From positions 1,002,001 to 1,066,000 of the forward strand of contig NZ_CP034015.1 of the NCBI RefSeq assembly GCF_003855395.1: 64,000 bases of DNA. Direction: 5' to 3'. The notes beneath the pieces are model-generated. The model ran no database searches. It was not told the origin of the DNA and saw nothing but the letters and a program-made list of their open reading frames with translations. Shown here piece by piece: positions 37,262-46,856 of this stretch; position 1 is the first letter of the stretch, and each line of letters opens with the position of its first letter. Source of the stretch: Shewanella livingstonensis. Its GTDB lineage: Bacteria; Pseudomonadota; Gammaproteobacteria; Enterobacterales; Shewanellaceae. A program made the position numbers and the translations under genes.

Positions 37262-38644
37262 ATGGAAAGTAATACAGGATTTTTAAAGCAAAAAGGTCAA
37301 TCTTTAGTCCTTTCTTTGATATTAATGTCTTTTGCTGCAATGACAGTGTTGTACAGCTATAACACTGCTCAATTAAATATAAAGTCAACAAAACTACAGC
37401 ATACAGCTGATAACGCAGCTTATAGTATAGCAACCATCGCAGTGAGAGATTTTAATTTTAAAGCGTACACAAATAGAGCTTCTGTTGCCAATCAAGTTGC
37501 GGTAGCCCAAATGGTTGGTTTATCTTCATGGTTTAATATGACCGAGCGTTTTACTGAAAATGCATGTACTGCTCTTTGTTGGGTTCCTTATTTAGGGCAG
37601 GTCATTAGTGCAATACGAAGTGGCGTCGGTTATGCAAATCAAGTAGTACAACCATTTACAGAAATAATGATTACTGCTGAAAATGTAATATTGGGTATCC
37701 TCCGTTTTTCACAGAGTGCAATCCACTATGCAAGTGCAATATCTTCATTTACTACAGCGCAACAAATAGTTAAAGCAAACGATGATAAAGCTGAATTAAA
37801 TTTGGTACAAAACCCTCAGCTTATCGAAAATATACACAATGTTTGGTTTACCTTTCAAAAGGAACACAATCGTGATCTTCAAAACAGAAATAATACACAG
37901 TTTACTGATTTTAAAGCTGTTATTATGGATTCAAGAGACCCCTTTAGTGAAAAAAGATCTTATAAGTTAAGTTCTATTTGGAGCCAAACAATTTGGCCGT
38001 TACGCTGGAAAACGCAAAAATCTGGTGGAAGCGAACTTATCTCAAACGGGAATGATGCTGAAACTTGGACTTCAATGGATACAATTGGATTTCATTTATC
38101 TAAATATCGATGTAGCTGGTCAGGGTGTCGTTGGCGTGGCTTCAGTGAAACTCCAATTGGTTGGGGGGCAACTCGTTCTGATGAGAGAGCCGATATTACC
38201 CGCTTAGGTAGCTCATCACTTTGGGGGCGTAGCAGGGATGTTAACAAAACATCTTCTAAATATGCCGCGAATAATCAGCAGACATCAGGAAGTTATAGTG
38301 GTGTCCAACCTTTTTATGGCTTATCAAATTCCGCAGTTAAAAAGAATCATACAGATAATATTGTCGTTGTTGTTTCAAAAGAACAGAACGATGCAAGGAC
38401 TACAAGCTCTGTTGATTTAGCTGGAAAAAATATAGACCCAGCAACAGCAGAAAAAATGTTAGGTGATAGATTAAATTCTATATCAGCTTCACAGGCCTAT
38501 TACTCTAGACCAACTGATTTATGGACTCGAGCAGATGGTAAGCATGAATATGGAAATTTATATAATCCATTTTGGCAAGCTCGGTTAACAGATACCACTA
38601 ATTCTGAACGAAGCATTGTCTTGGCTATAACGAGAGTTCTTTAA
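37262..38644 (+). CDS. TadG/TadE-like pilus assembly protein
   Basis: A 460-residue protein with an N-terminal QKGQSLVLSLILMSFAAMTVLYSYNTAQL, like the TadE/TadG-type leader: a KG before a hydrophobic helix. The helix is followed by a long hydrophilic, presumably periplasmic region (residues 40-460) with several Trp and Cys pairs (CTALCW, CSWSGCRW). I infer a TadG-like minor component. The position of the usual +5 Glu is a Leu (QSLVLS), so cleavage may differ. It overlaps the next gene by one base. Confidence 0.7.
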   Translation: MESNTGFLKQKGQSLVLSLILMSFAAMTVLYSYNTAQLNIKSTKLQHTADNAAYSIATIAVRDFNFKAYTNRASVANQVAVAQMVGLSSWFNMTERFTENACTALCWVPYLGQVISAIRSGVGYANQVVQPFTEIMITAENVILGILRFSQSAIHYASAISSFTTAQQIVKANDDKAELNLVQNPQLIENIHNVWFTFQKEHNRDLQNRNNTQFTDFKAVIMDSRDPFSEKRSYKLSSIWSQTIWPLRWKTQKSGGSELISNGNDAETWTSMDTIGFHLSKYRCSWSGCRWRGFSETPIGWGATRSDERADITRLGSSSLWGRSRDVNKTSSKYAANNQQTSGSYSGVQPFYGLSNSAVKKNHTDNIVVVVSKEQNDARTTSSVDLAGKNIDPATAEKMLGDRLNSISASQAYYSRPTDLWTRADGKHEYGNLYNPFWQARLTDTTNSERSIVLAITRVL

Positions 38645-39504
38645 TGGCCATTATTAACCAAAAAGGACAAGCCCTAGTTGAAAGTGCGATAGCGCTTTCA
38701 TTTGTTATTATCCCGTTATTAATTTTACTTCCTTATATGTCTAAAATGACTGAGGTACAACATAGAGCCTCTGAAGCTGCACAATATACTTCTTGGGAAC
38801 GTACAGTGTGGAAAGATAGCCGCCCTAGTTTATTACCAAACAACAGCTCCAATTATTCAGCCATTATGCAAGAAAGTGAGCTTGCAATGCGTATTCCTTG
38901 GCGATTTTATCAAAAAAATGGATTATTGATTAGTAGTGAAAATCGAAATGAATGGGATTGGGATGAAAATGTTCACCCATTATTAAAGTCCCAAACTTCG
39001 CAAAACTCATCAAATGAAAATTTATTATCCTTAACGGATGAGAATATTGCTGACGGTGAGTTTTCTCGATTTGAACGAACAGAGCGAAGTGGTAAAACAC
39101 CAGGAAGTATAGGGAGTACGATAGATAATGCGGTTGGATTATTATCTTTTACAGGATTAAATTTAGACAGAACGCCATATTACGAAACAGAAGTTAGCAT
39201 TAAATTACAAAATCACTATTTAGAGCCTTTTGATCAATTAAATCTAAGTTTTAAAGGCAACAGTGCATTAATGGCTTCTGGGTGGAATGCTGGAGGTGCT
39301 GTTCATGCAGATAAGAGAGTGAATAAACTAGTGTTAACCTCAGTTTTAGATAACAGTCTTGTAGGCCTTGTTCAAACAATTGGTGGTTTTATTCCGTTTG
39401 GCAAAGAACTTAAAACTAACTCTTTAAAATTTGGTCATGTAGATTCTGATGTCTTACCGGAAAATAGGTTATGTCGTTATGGTACTGAAAACTGTGGTGG
39501 TTAA
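38644..39504 (+). CDS. TadE-like minor pilin/pseudopilin
   Basis: A 286-residue protein. MAIINQKGQALVESAIALSFVIIPLLILLPYM is a typical TadE leader with KG before QALVE, Glu at +5, and one hydrophobic helix. The remaining 250 residues are hydrophilic and probably periplasmic, ending with two Cys (LCRYGTENCGG). TadE-like proteins are processed by the prepilin peptidase and help assemble the Flp fibre. The start ATG lies within the preceding stop (TAATGG), showing coupled translation. Confidence 0.75.
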   Translation: MAIINQKGQALVESAIALSFVIIPLLILLPYMSKMTEVQHRASEAAQYTSWERTVWKDSRPSLLPNNSSNYSAIMQESELAMRIPWRFYQKNGLLISSENRNEWDWDENVHPLLKSQTSQNSSNENLLSLTDENIADGEFSRFERTERSGKTPGSIGSTIDNAVGLLSFTGLNLDRTPYYETEVSIKLQNHYLEPFDQLNLSFKGNSALMASGWNAGGAVHADKRVNKLVLTSVLDNSLVGLVQTIGGFIPFGKELKTNSLKFGHVDSDVLPENRLCRYGTENCGG

Positions 39505-39507
39505 ATT

Positions 39508-40179
39508 ATGAACAAGTTATTCACTCTCCTTCTATTATGCATACCTTCTATATGCTTCAGTGTTGAATGGCCTGATATCGAGTTTCCAGAAGACGCGGTT
39601 GTAGAGATAGTTGCCGAAGACATTAAAATGTATGGATATCCAACTAAAACTTGGATTGTCAAAGATAATGCGAGCCAAATGTTAACCGCAGCATTTTTTA
39701 AAAAGCAATGGAAGAGTAAAAGCGATAAGTTTGATGAGCAAAAATTAGGCAGTGATTATGTCATTAATAGCCTGCAAGATCCTTTTTTACTGACAGCTCG
39801 AATTAAGAAAGAATATGATGGTGTGACTGTTTTAGTTGGCATAACACAAAATATTGAAGCTAGTTCCAATAATATTAGCGCTGATCAATTTCCATCACCA
39901 CTTAACTCGAATATAATTTCTGATATTAAGTCGAAAGATTTATTTAAAAACGGTAGAACAGTCATTTTACAAAACAAAAGGAGCATTTCAGAAAATTATC
40001 ATTATTATCGAAGATATTTCCAACGACTTGGTTGGAGCGAAAATACTGGCATTCTAGATGTTAATTCAGGAAAAGCGGTTTTGATGATGAGTAATGGAGC
40101 TAATACGGTTGATATCAGTTTTAACAAAAAAAGTGAGAATGTAAATATAGTGTTCAACCAAGTCATGGATGGAATATGA
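39508..40179 (+). CDS. secreted Tad-locus protein of unknown function
   Basis: A 223-residue protein with a signal peptide (MNKLFTLLLLCIPSICFS) and no further hydrophobic segment, so it should be periplasmic. The first half (WPDIEFPEDAVVEIV...FFKKQWKSKSD) and the second half (DLFKNGRTVILQNKRS, YYRRYFQRLGWSENTGI) share a strand-helix-strand flavour, perhaps a repeated small domain. It lies three bases after a TadE gene and before a small pilin-like gene, deep inside the operon. I do not recognise the family. Confidence 0.7.
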   Translation: MNKLFTLLLLCIPSICFSVEWPDIEFPEDAVVEIVAEDIKMYGYPTKTWIVKDNASQMLTAAFFKKQWKSKSDKFDEQKLGSDYVINSLQDPFLLTARIKKEYDGVTVLVGITQNIEASSNNISADQFPSPLNSNIISDIKSKDLFKNGRTVILQNKRSISENYHYYRRYFQRLGWSENTGILDVNSGKAVLMMSNGANTVDISFNKKSENVNIVFNQVMDGI

Positions 40180-40180
40180 A

Positions 40181-40375
40181 ATGACAGGATATACATATAA
40201 TAAAGGACAATCGAGTGTTGAATATTTAATCGTATGTGCCGCATTAGTCGCTGCATTATTTACACCATTAGAAAATGATAAGAGTGTAATCAATACTTGT
40301 GCAGAATCATTAAAAGAATGGTATAGCGCATTTGCATACAATAAATCAATGTCAACATTACCAGATTACAACTAG
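40181..40375 (+). CDS. small pilin-like protein
   Basis: A 64-residue protein starting MTGYTYNKGQSSVEYLIVCAALVAALF; KG is followed by QSSVEY, giving Glu at +5 and Tyr at +6 as in Flp and TadE leaders, then one hydrophobic helix and a short polar tail (SLKEWYSAFAYNKS). Presumably a minor pilin or pseudopilin. The ATG begins two bases after the previous stop codon; a start 12 bases earlier (40169) would overlap that gene. Confidence 0.7.
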   Translation: MTGYTYNKGQSSVEYLIVCAALVAALFTPLENDKSVINTCAESLKEWYSAFAYNKSMSTLPDYN

Positions 40376-40384
40376 GGATAGTAA

Positions 40385-41284
40385 ATGCGATTTAAATCTA
40401 TAGATTTCAACTGGATATTACTGATTATAGCTATTGTGCTAGGCGGTGTTTCAGCTTGGGCAACCAAGAATTATTTTATCACTAAAGAACAGCAAATTAG
40501 AGATGAGCTTTCGAGTGATAATATCGTAATGGCAGACGTAGTTGTTGCAACGCAAGAATTACGAAAAGGTGATGTAGTATCACAAGATAATATGTCGGTA
40601 AGAACAGTCCGAGCAGATATTTTACCTTTAGACGCTGTTCATCCCTCACAGTTCGATTTAGTCATCGGGCAGATGCTATTGGCACCTATGAGTGCGGGAA
40701 GACCGCTTATATCGACATATTTACCTGGTATGCACGCAAAACAATTCTCTGATTTACTTAAAGATGGTGAGCGTGCAATCACAATCAATATAGATGAAAT
40801 TAACTCGACCGCGGGCATGTTAGTGCCTGCTGATCACATCGACTTATTGTTAGCTTTTAAAGATGAAAAAGATGAACAAGAAACCGAAACATTACAATTA
40901 TTGATTGAAAATGTCGTAGTGCTAGCAGCCGGGCGCAGAAGTTTGGATATTAATCCTGAGTTAGTTGAGACTATTTATGACAATCCGAATGCTTACAATA
41001 CTGTAACACTGGCATTATCGGTAGAAGATGCTGCGAGAGTTTCTTTAGCTAGAAACAAAGGCAAATTTGTAACCTTACTGCGTAATCAAGAAGAGGTAGC
41101 GCCTTTAGAGTTTGTTTCTTTAAAAGAAAGCCAAATATTTAATGTTGTTAATAACCAAACTGCCGAAAACAATGTCGAAATGATTATCGGCGGCAGTGGC
41201 ATAAAAACAACGACCCAAAGTTATCCGCTTCCTAAAGAAATGCTTGAGCAGTTAAATCAATATAAGAATAATTTATCACTATGA
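40385..41284 (+). CDS. cpaB: CpaB/RcpC Tad pilus assembly protein
   Basis: A 299-residue protein anchored by one N-terminal helix (WILLIIAIVLGGVSAWATKNY). Next comes an SAF domain (about 45-105; VVVATQELRKGDVVSQDNMSVRTV, ILPLDAVHPS, GQMLLAPMSAGRPL), then the RcpC-type region (GERAITINIDEINSTAGMLVPADHIDLLLAF). This is the CpaB/RcpC family, a periplasmic partner of the Tad secretin. Its end overlaps the secretin start by four bases (ATGA), as is usual in Tad operons. Confidence 0.9.
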   Translation: MRFKSIDFNWILLIIAIVLGGVSAWATKNYFITKEQQIRDELSSDNIVMADVVVATQELRKGDVVSQDNMSVRTVRADILPLDAVHPSQFDLVIGQMLLAPMSAGRPLISTYLPGMHAKQFSDLLKDGERAITINIDEINSTAGMLVPADHIDLLLAFKDEKDEQETETLQLLIENVVVLAAGRRSLDINPELVETIYDNPNAYNTVTLALSVEDAARVSLARNKGKFVTLLRNQEEVAPLEFVSLKESQIFNVVNNQTAENNVEMIIGGSGIKTTTQSYPLPKEMLEQLNQYKNNLSL

Positions 41285-42591
41285 AATCATTAAATATAAT
41301 TTTTGTTTTTTTTATTTGTATTTTTACATCATCGGTAGCTTTAGCTCACAATAATACTCCATTTAAGTTATATGTAGGTGCAGTAGAGTTGTATAAAGCC
41401 AAAAACATTGAGCGAATAGTGGTTGGTAACGGTAGTGTAATTAGTACAAAGGTTATTGATAATAATGGTCTTATTATCATAGGTGAATCTGCAGGTGAAA
41501 CCGATTTACAAATATGGCAAAAAACGGGTCATGTCATTAAGTTAAGCGTGACGGTCACCCCAGACAACTCACTCAAAACGTCAGCGACAATTAAGAGGAT
41601 GTTAGCGGCGTTTCCTGCATTACAAGTGACAGAGAATGATGGATTGATCATTGTTCAAGGTGAAGCAGACTTAATCCAAAAAGAACAATTAGAGAAAATA
41701 TTTGAGGCTAGTCCTAATATTGTGTCATTAGTTCAGTACACTAAATATGCAAAAGCTATTGCACCGATGGTTAGAATGCAAGTCAAGATAGTTGAGTTTA
41801 ATAAATCGACACTAAATAACATTGGTATTAAGTGGGATTCAGTTATGGCTGGTCCGGCATACGGTGCTGCAAAAGCTTTTACCGCCAACCCCATTTTTAG
41901 TGTTGCATCTTCAGGTCAGTTTGTTGACCAAATATCAAGTGCAGTAACAGACAGTATTGGGGTACTCGATAATCGCAGTTGGAGTTATTTTGGTGTAGTG
42001 ACGGGTATAAGCTCTCAAATTCAATTGTTGGCACAAAAAGGCGATGCAAGAATGCTTGCAGAGCCTAATCTCACAACTCGTAGCGGTGAAACTGCATCAT
42101 TTTTAGCTGGTGGAGAGTTTCCTATTCAAAGTGTGAGTGGACTTGGTGCCGTAGATGTGGAGTTTAAAGAATATGGTATTAAGTTAGATATTGAACCTGT
42201 AGTGGACGAGAACCAAAATATTGTGAGTAGAGTCATGGCCGAGGTTAGCTCAATTGATCCCTCTGTTTCCATCGGTGACATCCCTGGATTGTTAACGCGT
42301 AAAACTGAATCTGTCATTAATGTCAAAAATAATGAAACTATCGTTATTTCAGGTCTAGTCAATAGTGAGATGTCAAAATCGGTCAGTAAATTTCCCTTTT
42401 TAGGTGACATTCCTATTTTAGGTGAATTATTCAAATCTAGAGACTTTAGAGAAAAGAAAAGTGAGTTGGTTATTTTTGTTACCCCGACGATCGTGTATCC
42501 AGGCGAAGAAAGTCATGACGCACAATTAGCCCGAGGGTTAGAGCTCATTGATGAGTCTCCTAAACTTGAAGCGTTTTATATCTTAGATTAA
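41281..42591 (+). CDS. rcpA: Tad outer-membrane secretin RcpA/CpaC
   Basis: A 436-residue outer-membrane secretin. The signal peptide ends near VALAH. An N-terminal BON/STN-like domain (30-100; LYVGAVELYKAKNIERIVVGNGSVI) and an N1-type domain precede the secretin core (about 170-425), with VRMQVKIVEFNKSTLNNIGIKW, the conserved LAEPNLTTRSGETASFLAGGEFPI and KSELVIFVTPTIV at the end. A ring of such subunits lets the Flp pilus cross the outer membrane. No RcpB-like gene is beside it. Confidence 0.92.
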   Translation: MKSLNIIFVFFICIFTSSVALAHNNTPFKLYVGAVELYKAKNIERIVVGNGSVISTKVIDNNGLIIIGESAGETDLQIWQKTGHVIKLSVTVTPDNSLKTSATIKRMLAAFPALQVTENDGLIIVQGEADLIQKEQLEKIFEASPNIVSLVQYTKYAKAIAPMVRMQVKIVEFNKSTLNNIGIKWDSVMAGPAYGAAKAFTANPIFSVASSGQFVDQISSAVTDSIGVLDNRSWSYFGVVTGISSQIQLLAQKGDARMLAEPNLTTRSGETASFLAGGEFPIQSVSGLGAVDVEFKEYGIKLDIEPVVDENQNIVSRVMAEVSSIDPSVSIGDIPGLLTRKTESVINVKNNETIVISGLVNSEMSKSVSKFPFLGDIPILGELFKSRDFREKKSELVIFVTPTIVYPGEESHDAQLARGLELIDESPKLEAFYILD

Positions 42592-42604
42592 AAAGGATTT
42601 ACAG

Positions 42605-44314
42605 ATGTTTAGCGTAATTGTTAACACAACTAAAGGCACTAAAGTGGGTGAGTTTCAGTGTATTCATTCGGAATGTCATGTAGGAAAAGAGACTCAACAA
42701 CTTATTCAACTCCGAGGCTTTAAGGTCTCTAAGCATCATGCGACATTATATCAAAATGATGACGGGATATTTGTAACAGATAATCAAAGTCGCACAGGAA
42801 CAAAAGTTAATGATGAAAAGCAGGCTCAATTTGGTCCATTAACGTTAAATGACAACATACAGATTGGTGATTATATTCTTCGGGTACAGTCTTCCGACCG
42901 CAGTAACACATCTGAAGAGAACGAAAGCAAGGTTTTAGATACGGAAATTGATAGCGGTGTGAATATTGAATCTACAGATATTCAAGCGCAAGAAAAACAA
43001 AATATAGCCTCTATTGCTTCGGCGGAATTACTTCAAAAAATCAAAGTCAGAAACGAATGTCGTCGTAAGGTTCATAGAGAGCTATTAAAGCTAATGGATT
43101 TAAGACGCGTAAACGTCAATGAAATGAGTGACGATGAATTAAGGCTTCAAAGCTCCAAATTGATTGAACAAATCATCGATTCAATGACTATTCCGGCAGA
43201 AATCGAAGTTAGCTCACTTATTAAAGAAGTGTTAGACGAAACCATTGGTTTAGGACCATTGGAAAGCCTTATTGCAGATCCAGATGTTACTGAAATTATG
43301 GTGAATAGCCATGACCAAATATTTTATGAAAAAGCCGGTAACTTGTTTTTATCCGATATTGCCTTTTCTGATGATCAAGCTGTTTTAGGTGCCATTGAAA
43401 GAATTGTTACACCAATAGGCCGAAGAATAGATGAAAGTTCGCCAATGGTGGATGCAAGATTAAAAGACGGTTCTAGGGTTAATGCCGTCATTCCACCATT
43501 AGCATTAAAAGGGCCATGTATCACCATTCGTAAGTTCATGCAGCGACGTTTGAGCTGTGATGACTTAGTTAAGTTTGATTCAATGAATGCTGCGATGGCA
43601 TCATTTTTAGAAATGGCCGTTAAGCAAAAAAGAAATATTGTGATTTCCGGTGGTACAGGTTCTGGTAAAACAACATTATTAAATGTGTTATCGAATTTTA
43701 TTCCAGACAATGAGCGGATTGTAACAGTTGAAGACGCCGCAGAACTTCAATTGTATCAACCTAATTTAGTCTCACTAGAAGCCAGACCGCCAAACCAAGA
43801 AGGTAAAGGTGCTGTTGAAATTCGTGATTTAGTCAAAAACTGTTTACGAATGCGTCCAGACCGAGTGGTTATTGGTGAATGTCGAGGTGGTGAAGCTCTC
43901 GACATGCTTCAGGCTATGAATACAGGACATGATGGTTCGCTTACCACTGCTCACTCAAATTCTCCCAGAGACTGCGTGTCACGTTTAGAGGTGATGGTAA
44001 TGATGGCTGGGATGAACTTACCTATTTTGGCTATACGTGAGCAAATCGCCTCAGCAGTGAATATTATTGTACAACAATCTCGTTTTTCTGATGGTTCAAG
44101 AAGAGTGACCAGTATTTGCGAACTGACAGGATTAGAAGGCAGTGTTGTACAGTTGTCTGAAATATTTAAATTTCAACAAACTGGATTTAATGCAGAAGGC
44201 AAAATTGAAGGCTTTTATACTGCAACTGGTACCGTTCCTGAGTTTTATGAGCAGTTACAAAAGCGGGGCGTAAAAATTAAATTAGATATTTTTGATAATG
44301 GAGGCCGTAAATGA
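42605..44314 (+). CDS. tadA: TadA/CpaF secretion ATPase with N-terminal FHA domain
   Basis: A 569-residue cytosolic ATPase powering Flp assembly. The first 100 residues form a forkhead-associated domain (ECHVGKETQQLIQLRGFKVSKHHATLY, NQSRTGTKVND), a phosphothreonine-peptide reader, joined by a polar linker (100-135) to a CpaF-type ATPase. The ATPase has Walker A GGTGSGKTTLLN near 350, the Asp-box, RVVIGECRGGEALDMLQAMNTGHDGSLTTAHSNS (Walker B and His box). FHA fusion is unusual compared with the plain TadA; no separate TadZ is present. It overlaps tadB by four bases. Confidence 0.92.
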   Translation: MFSVIVNTTKGTKVGEFQCIHSECHVGKETQQLIQLRGFKVSKHHATLYQNDDGIFVTDNQSRTGTKVNDEKQAQFGPLTLNDNIQIGDYILRVQSSDRSNTSEENESKVLDTEIDSGVNIESTDIQAQEKQNIASIASAELLQKIKVRNECRRKVHRELLKLMDLRRVNVNEMSDDELRLQSSKLIEQIIDSMTIPAEIEVSSLIKEVLDETIGLGPLESLIADPDVTEIMVNSHDQIFYEKAGNLFLSDIAFSDDQAVLGAIERIVTPIGRRIDESSPMVDARLKDGSRVNAVIPPLALKGPCITIRKFMQRRLSCDDLVKFDSMNAAMASFLEMAVKQKRNIVISGGTGSGKTTLLNVLSNFIPDNERIVTVEDAAELQLYQPNLVSLEARPPNQEGKGAVEIRDLVKNCLRMRPDRVVIGECRGGEALDMLQAMNTGHDGSLTTAHSNSPRDCVSRLEVMVMMAGMNLPILAIREQIASAVNIIVQQSRFSDGSRRVTSICELTGLEGSVVQLSEIFKFQQTGFNAEGKIEGFYTATGTVPEFYEQLQKRGVKIKLDIFDNGGRK

Positions 44315-45162
44315 CAATAATTTTATTTGCAGCCCTTTTAGCATCTATATCTGTTGCGCTATTGGTGTGGTCTTTAAAGCATTTATCGGAAAAGTTTGCG
44401 TTGAATTACCATCAAACGTTTACGACTTCTGCTAAATTGAATTTGACCGAAATGTTTTTGTTTATCGAGCCAAAACAACTCTTTATCTTAAATATGATCA
44501 CTCTGATTTCGTTACCTATTTTATTTAGAGTTTTTATGGGCACTTGGGTGTTGGGTATTCTACTCAGTATTTTTCTTGCTCTTGTCCCCCGGTTTATTTA
44601 TAAGTTTTTACATAAAAGGCGTCGTAGAAAATTTGTTCACCAATTACCTGACGCGCTCAATATGGTAGCTACATCTATGCAGTCTGGTGCTAACGTAACC
44701 AGTGCAATTGAATTTATGGCTGAAGAAATGGAATCGCCAACTAAACAAGAGTTTCAGTTATTTTTGCGTGAGCAAAGGCTTGGTGTCGAATTCAACAAAG
44801 CACTAGATAATATGCTAGTGAGAATTCCTGAAGATGAATTTCAGCTTGTTACCGCAGGCATGCAAATATCGAGAGAGGTTGGAGGGAATTTAGCAGAGGT
44901 GCTTCATAGATTATCACAGACACTACGCAAAAAAATTGAGATGGAAGGTAAAATTGATGCCTTAACTTCTCAAGGTAAAATGCAAGGCGTTGTGATGACC
45001 TTACTGCCAGTCTTTATTGGTGTAGTGCTATATCATATGGAACCCTCTTCAATGGGCCGAATTCTTACGGAGCCAATGGGATGGGCATTAATTGCACTTA
45101 TTACTATCATGTTATTTGCCGGGTATATGTCAATCCGTAAAATAGTCTCAATTGATGTATAG
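44311..45162 (+). CDS. tadB: TadB inner-membrane platform protein
   Basis: A 283-residue T2SSF-family membrane protein. Hydrophobic segments at about 1-20, 55-75, 80-95, then the cytosolic GspF domain (LPDALNMVATSMQSGANVTSAIEFMAEEM, ISREVGGNLAEVLHRLSQTLRKKIEMEGKI) and two C-terminal helices. With TadC it forms the platform through which the ATPase drives pilin assembly. The order tadA-tadB-tadC, with ATGA overlap, is standard. Confidence 0.92.
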   Translation: MTIILFAALLASISVALLVWSLKHLSEKFALNYHQTFTTSAKLNLTEMFLFIEPKQLFILNMITLISLPILFRVFMGTWVLGILLSIFLALVPRFIYKFLHKRRRRKFVHQLPDALNMVATSMQSGANVTSAIEFMAEEMESPTKQEFQLFLREQRLGVEFNKALDNMLVRIPEDEFQLVTAGMQISREVGGNLAEVLHRLSQTLRKKIEMEGKIDALTSQGKMQGVVMTLLPVFIGVVLYHMEPSSMGRILTEPMGWALIALITIMLFAGYMSIRKIVSIDV

Positions 45163-45170
45163 GGAATATC

Positions 45171-46034
45171 ATGGTTAATTTAATTGTCACATGCTATACA
45201 ATCGCATTCATCTTCTTAGTTGTTAGTTGTATTCGTATTTATCGAAAAGTACCAAAAGATAATCGTGAATTTATGGACCCGTTATCTCCAGGGTTAAAGC
45301 TTATCTGGCCTTTTGTTAGAATCGTTGCTTTTTATATTAGTGAAAATTTAAGTGTAGATTACCTGGAACGGATCTCAAAAAAGCTTCAAATATCAGGTTT
45401 GTCTTACATCATGACGGCAGAGCAATATTTTGCTATCAGGGTTTTAAGTACATTATTTTCGCTTGGGTTAACGATATTTTGTGGTTTGCTATTAGATAAT
45501 CTAGAAACTAACTATCTGATTTTCGCTGCCTTTTTTGGTTATTTTTTGCCCGTATTAACCCTAAATGATTTACGTAAAAAACGACAAGGTCAAATCGTCA
45601 AATCGCTTCCTGTGTATTTAGATTACTTAACCATGGCAATTGAAGCTGGCTTAAATATGACAGGAGCATTGTCTCAAGCTGTCGACCGTGGGCCCGCAGG
45701 CCCATTGCGTATTGAATTAGAAAAGGTGATTCGAGACATGCGAGCGGGGATGTCAAGGGCGCAATCTTTCAGGAATATGGCTGACCGAGTCCAAATCACC
45801 GAAGTTAATAGCCTTGTAAGTGCACTCGCTCAGGCAGAAAGAACGGGCGCGAGCTTAGGGCAAACATTGCGGATCCAGTCAGATCAGCGTCGTGTAGAAC
45901 GTTTTCAGCGTGCAGAGAAAAAAGCGCTTGAAGCACCTGTTAAATTAGTCTTTCCTTTGGTTATATTTATTTTCCCAGTAACATTTATGATTTTGGCTTT
46001 CCCTATTGCGATGAAATTCATGTACGAGCTATAA
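45171..46034 (+). CDS. tadC: TadC inner-membrane platform protein
   Basis: A 287-residue T2SSF-family protein, partner of TadB. Helices at about 1-22 and two near 95-135, then LPVYLDYLTMAIEAGLNMTGALSQAVDRGPAGPLRIELEKVIRDMRAG and the conserved ALAQAERTGASLGQTLRIQSDQRRVERFQRAEKKA, ending in two helices. The RxxRxxxAEKxAxxAPVKLxxPL ending is typical TadC. It is nine bases after tadB and one base before the DUF192 gene. Confidence 0.92.
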   Translation: MVNLIVTCYTIAFIFLVVSCIRIYRKVPKDNREFMDPLSPGLKLIWPFVRIVAFYISENLSVDYLERISKKLQISGLSYIMTAEQYFAIRVLSTLFSLGLTIFCGLLLDNLETNYLIFAAFFGYFLPVLTLNDLRKKRQGQIVKSLPVYLDYLTMAIEAGLNMTGALSQAVDRGPAGPLRIELEKVIRDMRAGMSRAQSFRNMADRVQITEVNSLVSALAQAERTGASLGQTLRIQSDQRRVERFQRAEKKALEAPVKLVFPLVIFIFPVTFMILAFPIAMKFMYEL

Positions 46035-46035
46035 A

Positions 46036-46374
46036 ATGAACTTAATAAGTATTAAAAGCGACAAAGGTAGCAGCATAGATAATGTTTTCTATGCAAACAA
46101 AACCTTGAGTAGATTGAAAGGTCTTTTAGGGCAAAGCAGTTTAACAATGCAACAAGGCCTATTGATTGCACCTTGTAATTCAGTTCATACCTTAGGGATG
46201 AAGTTTGATATCGATGTGATTTTTTTAGATAAAAATAACAAAGTTGTCAAAATTAAAACATCGGTTAAACCGGCTAGAATGACCAGTTGTTTTAGCTCTA
46301 AAAAAGTACTCGAATTAGCATCTGGAAGTGCTGAATATAACAATATTTCAATCGGAGATTTACTGTCATGGTAA
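46036..46374 (+). CDS. DUF192 family protein
   Basis: A 112-residue protein without a signal peptide. The DUF192 hallmarks are present: SRLKGLLGQSSLTMQQGLLIAPCNSVHTLGMKFDIDVIFLDKNNKVVKI, with the H-T-x-x-M-x-F-x-I-D-V motif, and VLELASGSAEYNNISIGDLL. DUF192 genes recur in Tad and type II/IV secretion loci but their role is unknown. Its end overlaps the next start by seven bases. Confidence 0.87.
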   Translation: MNLISIKSDKGSSIDNVFYANKTLSRLKGLLGQSSLTMQQGLLIAPCNSVHTLGMKFDIDVIFLDKNNKVVKIKTSVKPARMTSCFSSKKVLELASGSAEYNNISIGDLLSW

Positions 46375-46856
46375 GACATCTATTATTACTTACAGCTGTT
46401 TTGTGCATGGGGTTAACTGGTTGCGCCAGTAAACCGGATACTAAGCAACAAGAAGGTAATCAACAAATCATGCAGCTGCAAGCCAATGCAGAACGTGCTT
46501 ATAAAATGGCTATGTTAGACCAGGCTGAGAGTTTGTACTTTGAGGTCTTAGCTAGCGTGCCTAACTATGCTCCAGCCTGGTTTAGGTTAGGTAATATTTA
46601 CACTCGAACGGGTCGTCACGATGCTGCAATAGCGGCTTACTCAAAAAATTTAGAATTTCAACCAGATAATCAAAAAGCATTTTATAACATTAGTTTAGTC
46701 CGTATTAAACAATCAACTGAAATGCTGGCAGCGGCAACAAAGCATGGTGATGTAAACTCTCCTATTGGTAAACAAATTCAAGCGTTACTCGATGCTCTGA
46801 ATCAATTGCAAAGAGAGCCTCGCAAACCCGATCAGCAAATCGAAGCGTCGTTATAA
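46368..46856 (+). CDS. tadD: TadD-like TPR lipoprotein
   Basis: A 162-residue lipoprotein (signal peptide, lipobox LTGC, Cys 19). Two or three tetratricopeptide repeats follow (AYKMAMLDQAESLYFEVLASVPNYAPAWFRLGNIYTRTGRHDAAIAAYSKNLEFQPDNQKAFYNISLV). TadD is the pilotin-like TPR protein of Tad systems that helps the secretin. The assignment is from location and fold. It overlaps the previous and following genes, so the operon is unbroken here. Confidence 0.82.
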   Translation: MVRHLLLLTAVLCMGLTGCASKPDTKQQEGNQQIMQLQANAERAYKMAMLDQAESLYFEVLASVPNYAPAWFRLGNIYTRTGRHDAAIAAYSKNLEFQPDNQKAFYNISLVRIKQSTEMLAAATKHGDVNSPIGKQIQALLDALNQLQREPRKPDQQIEASL

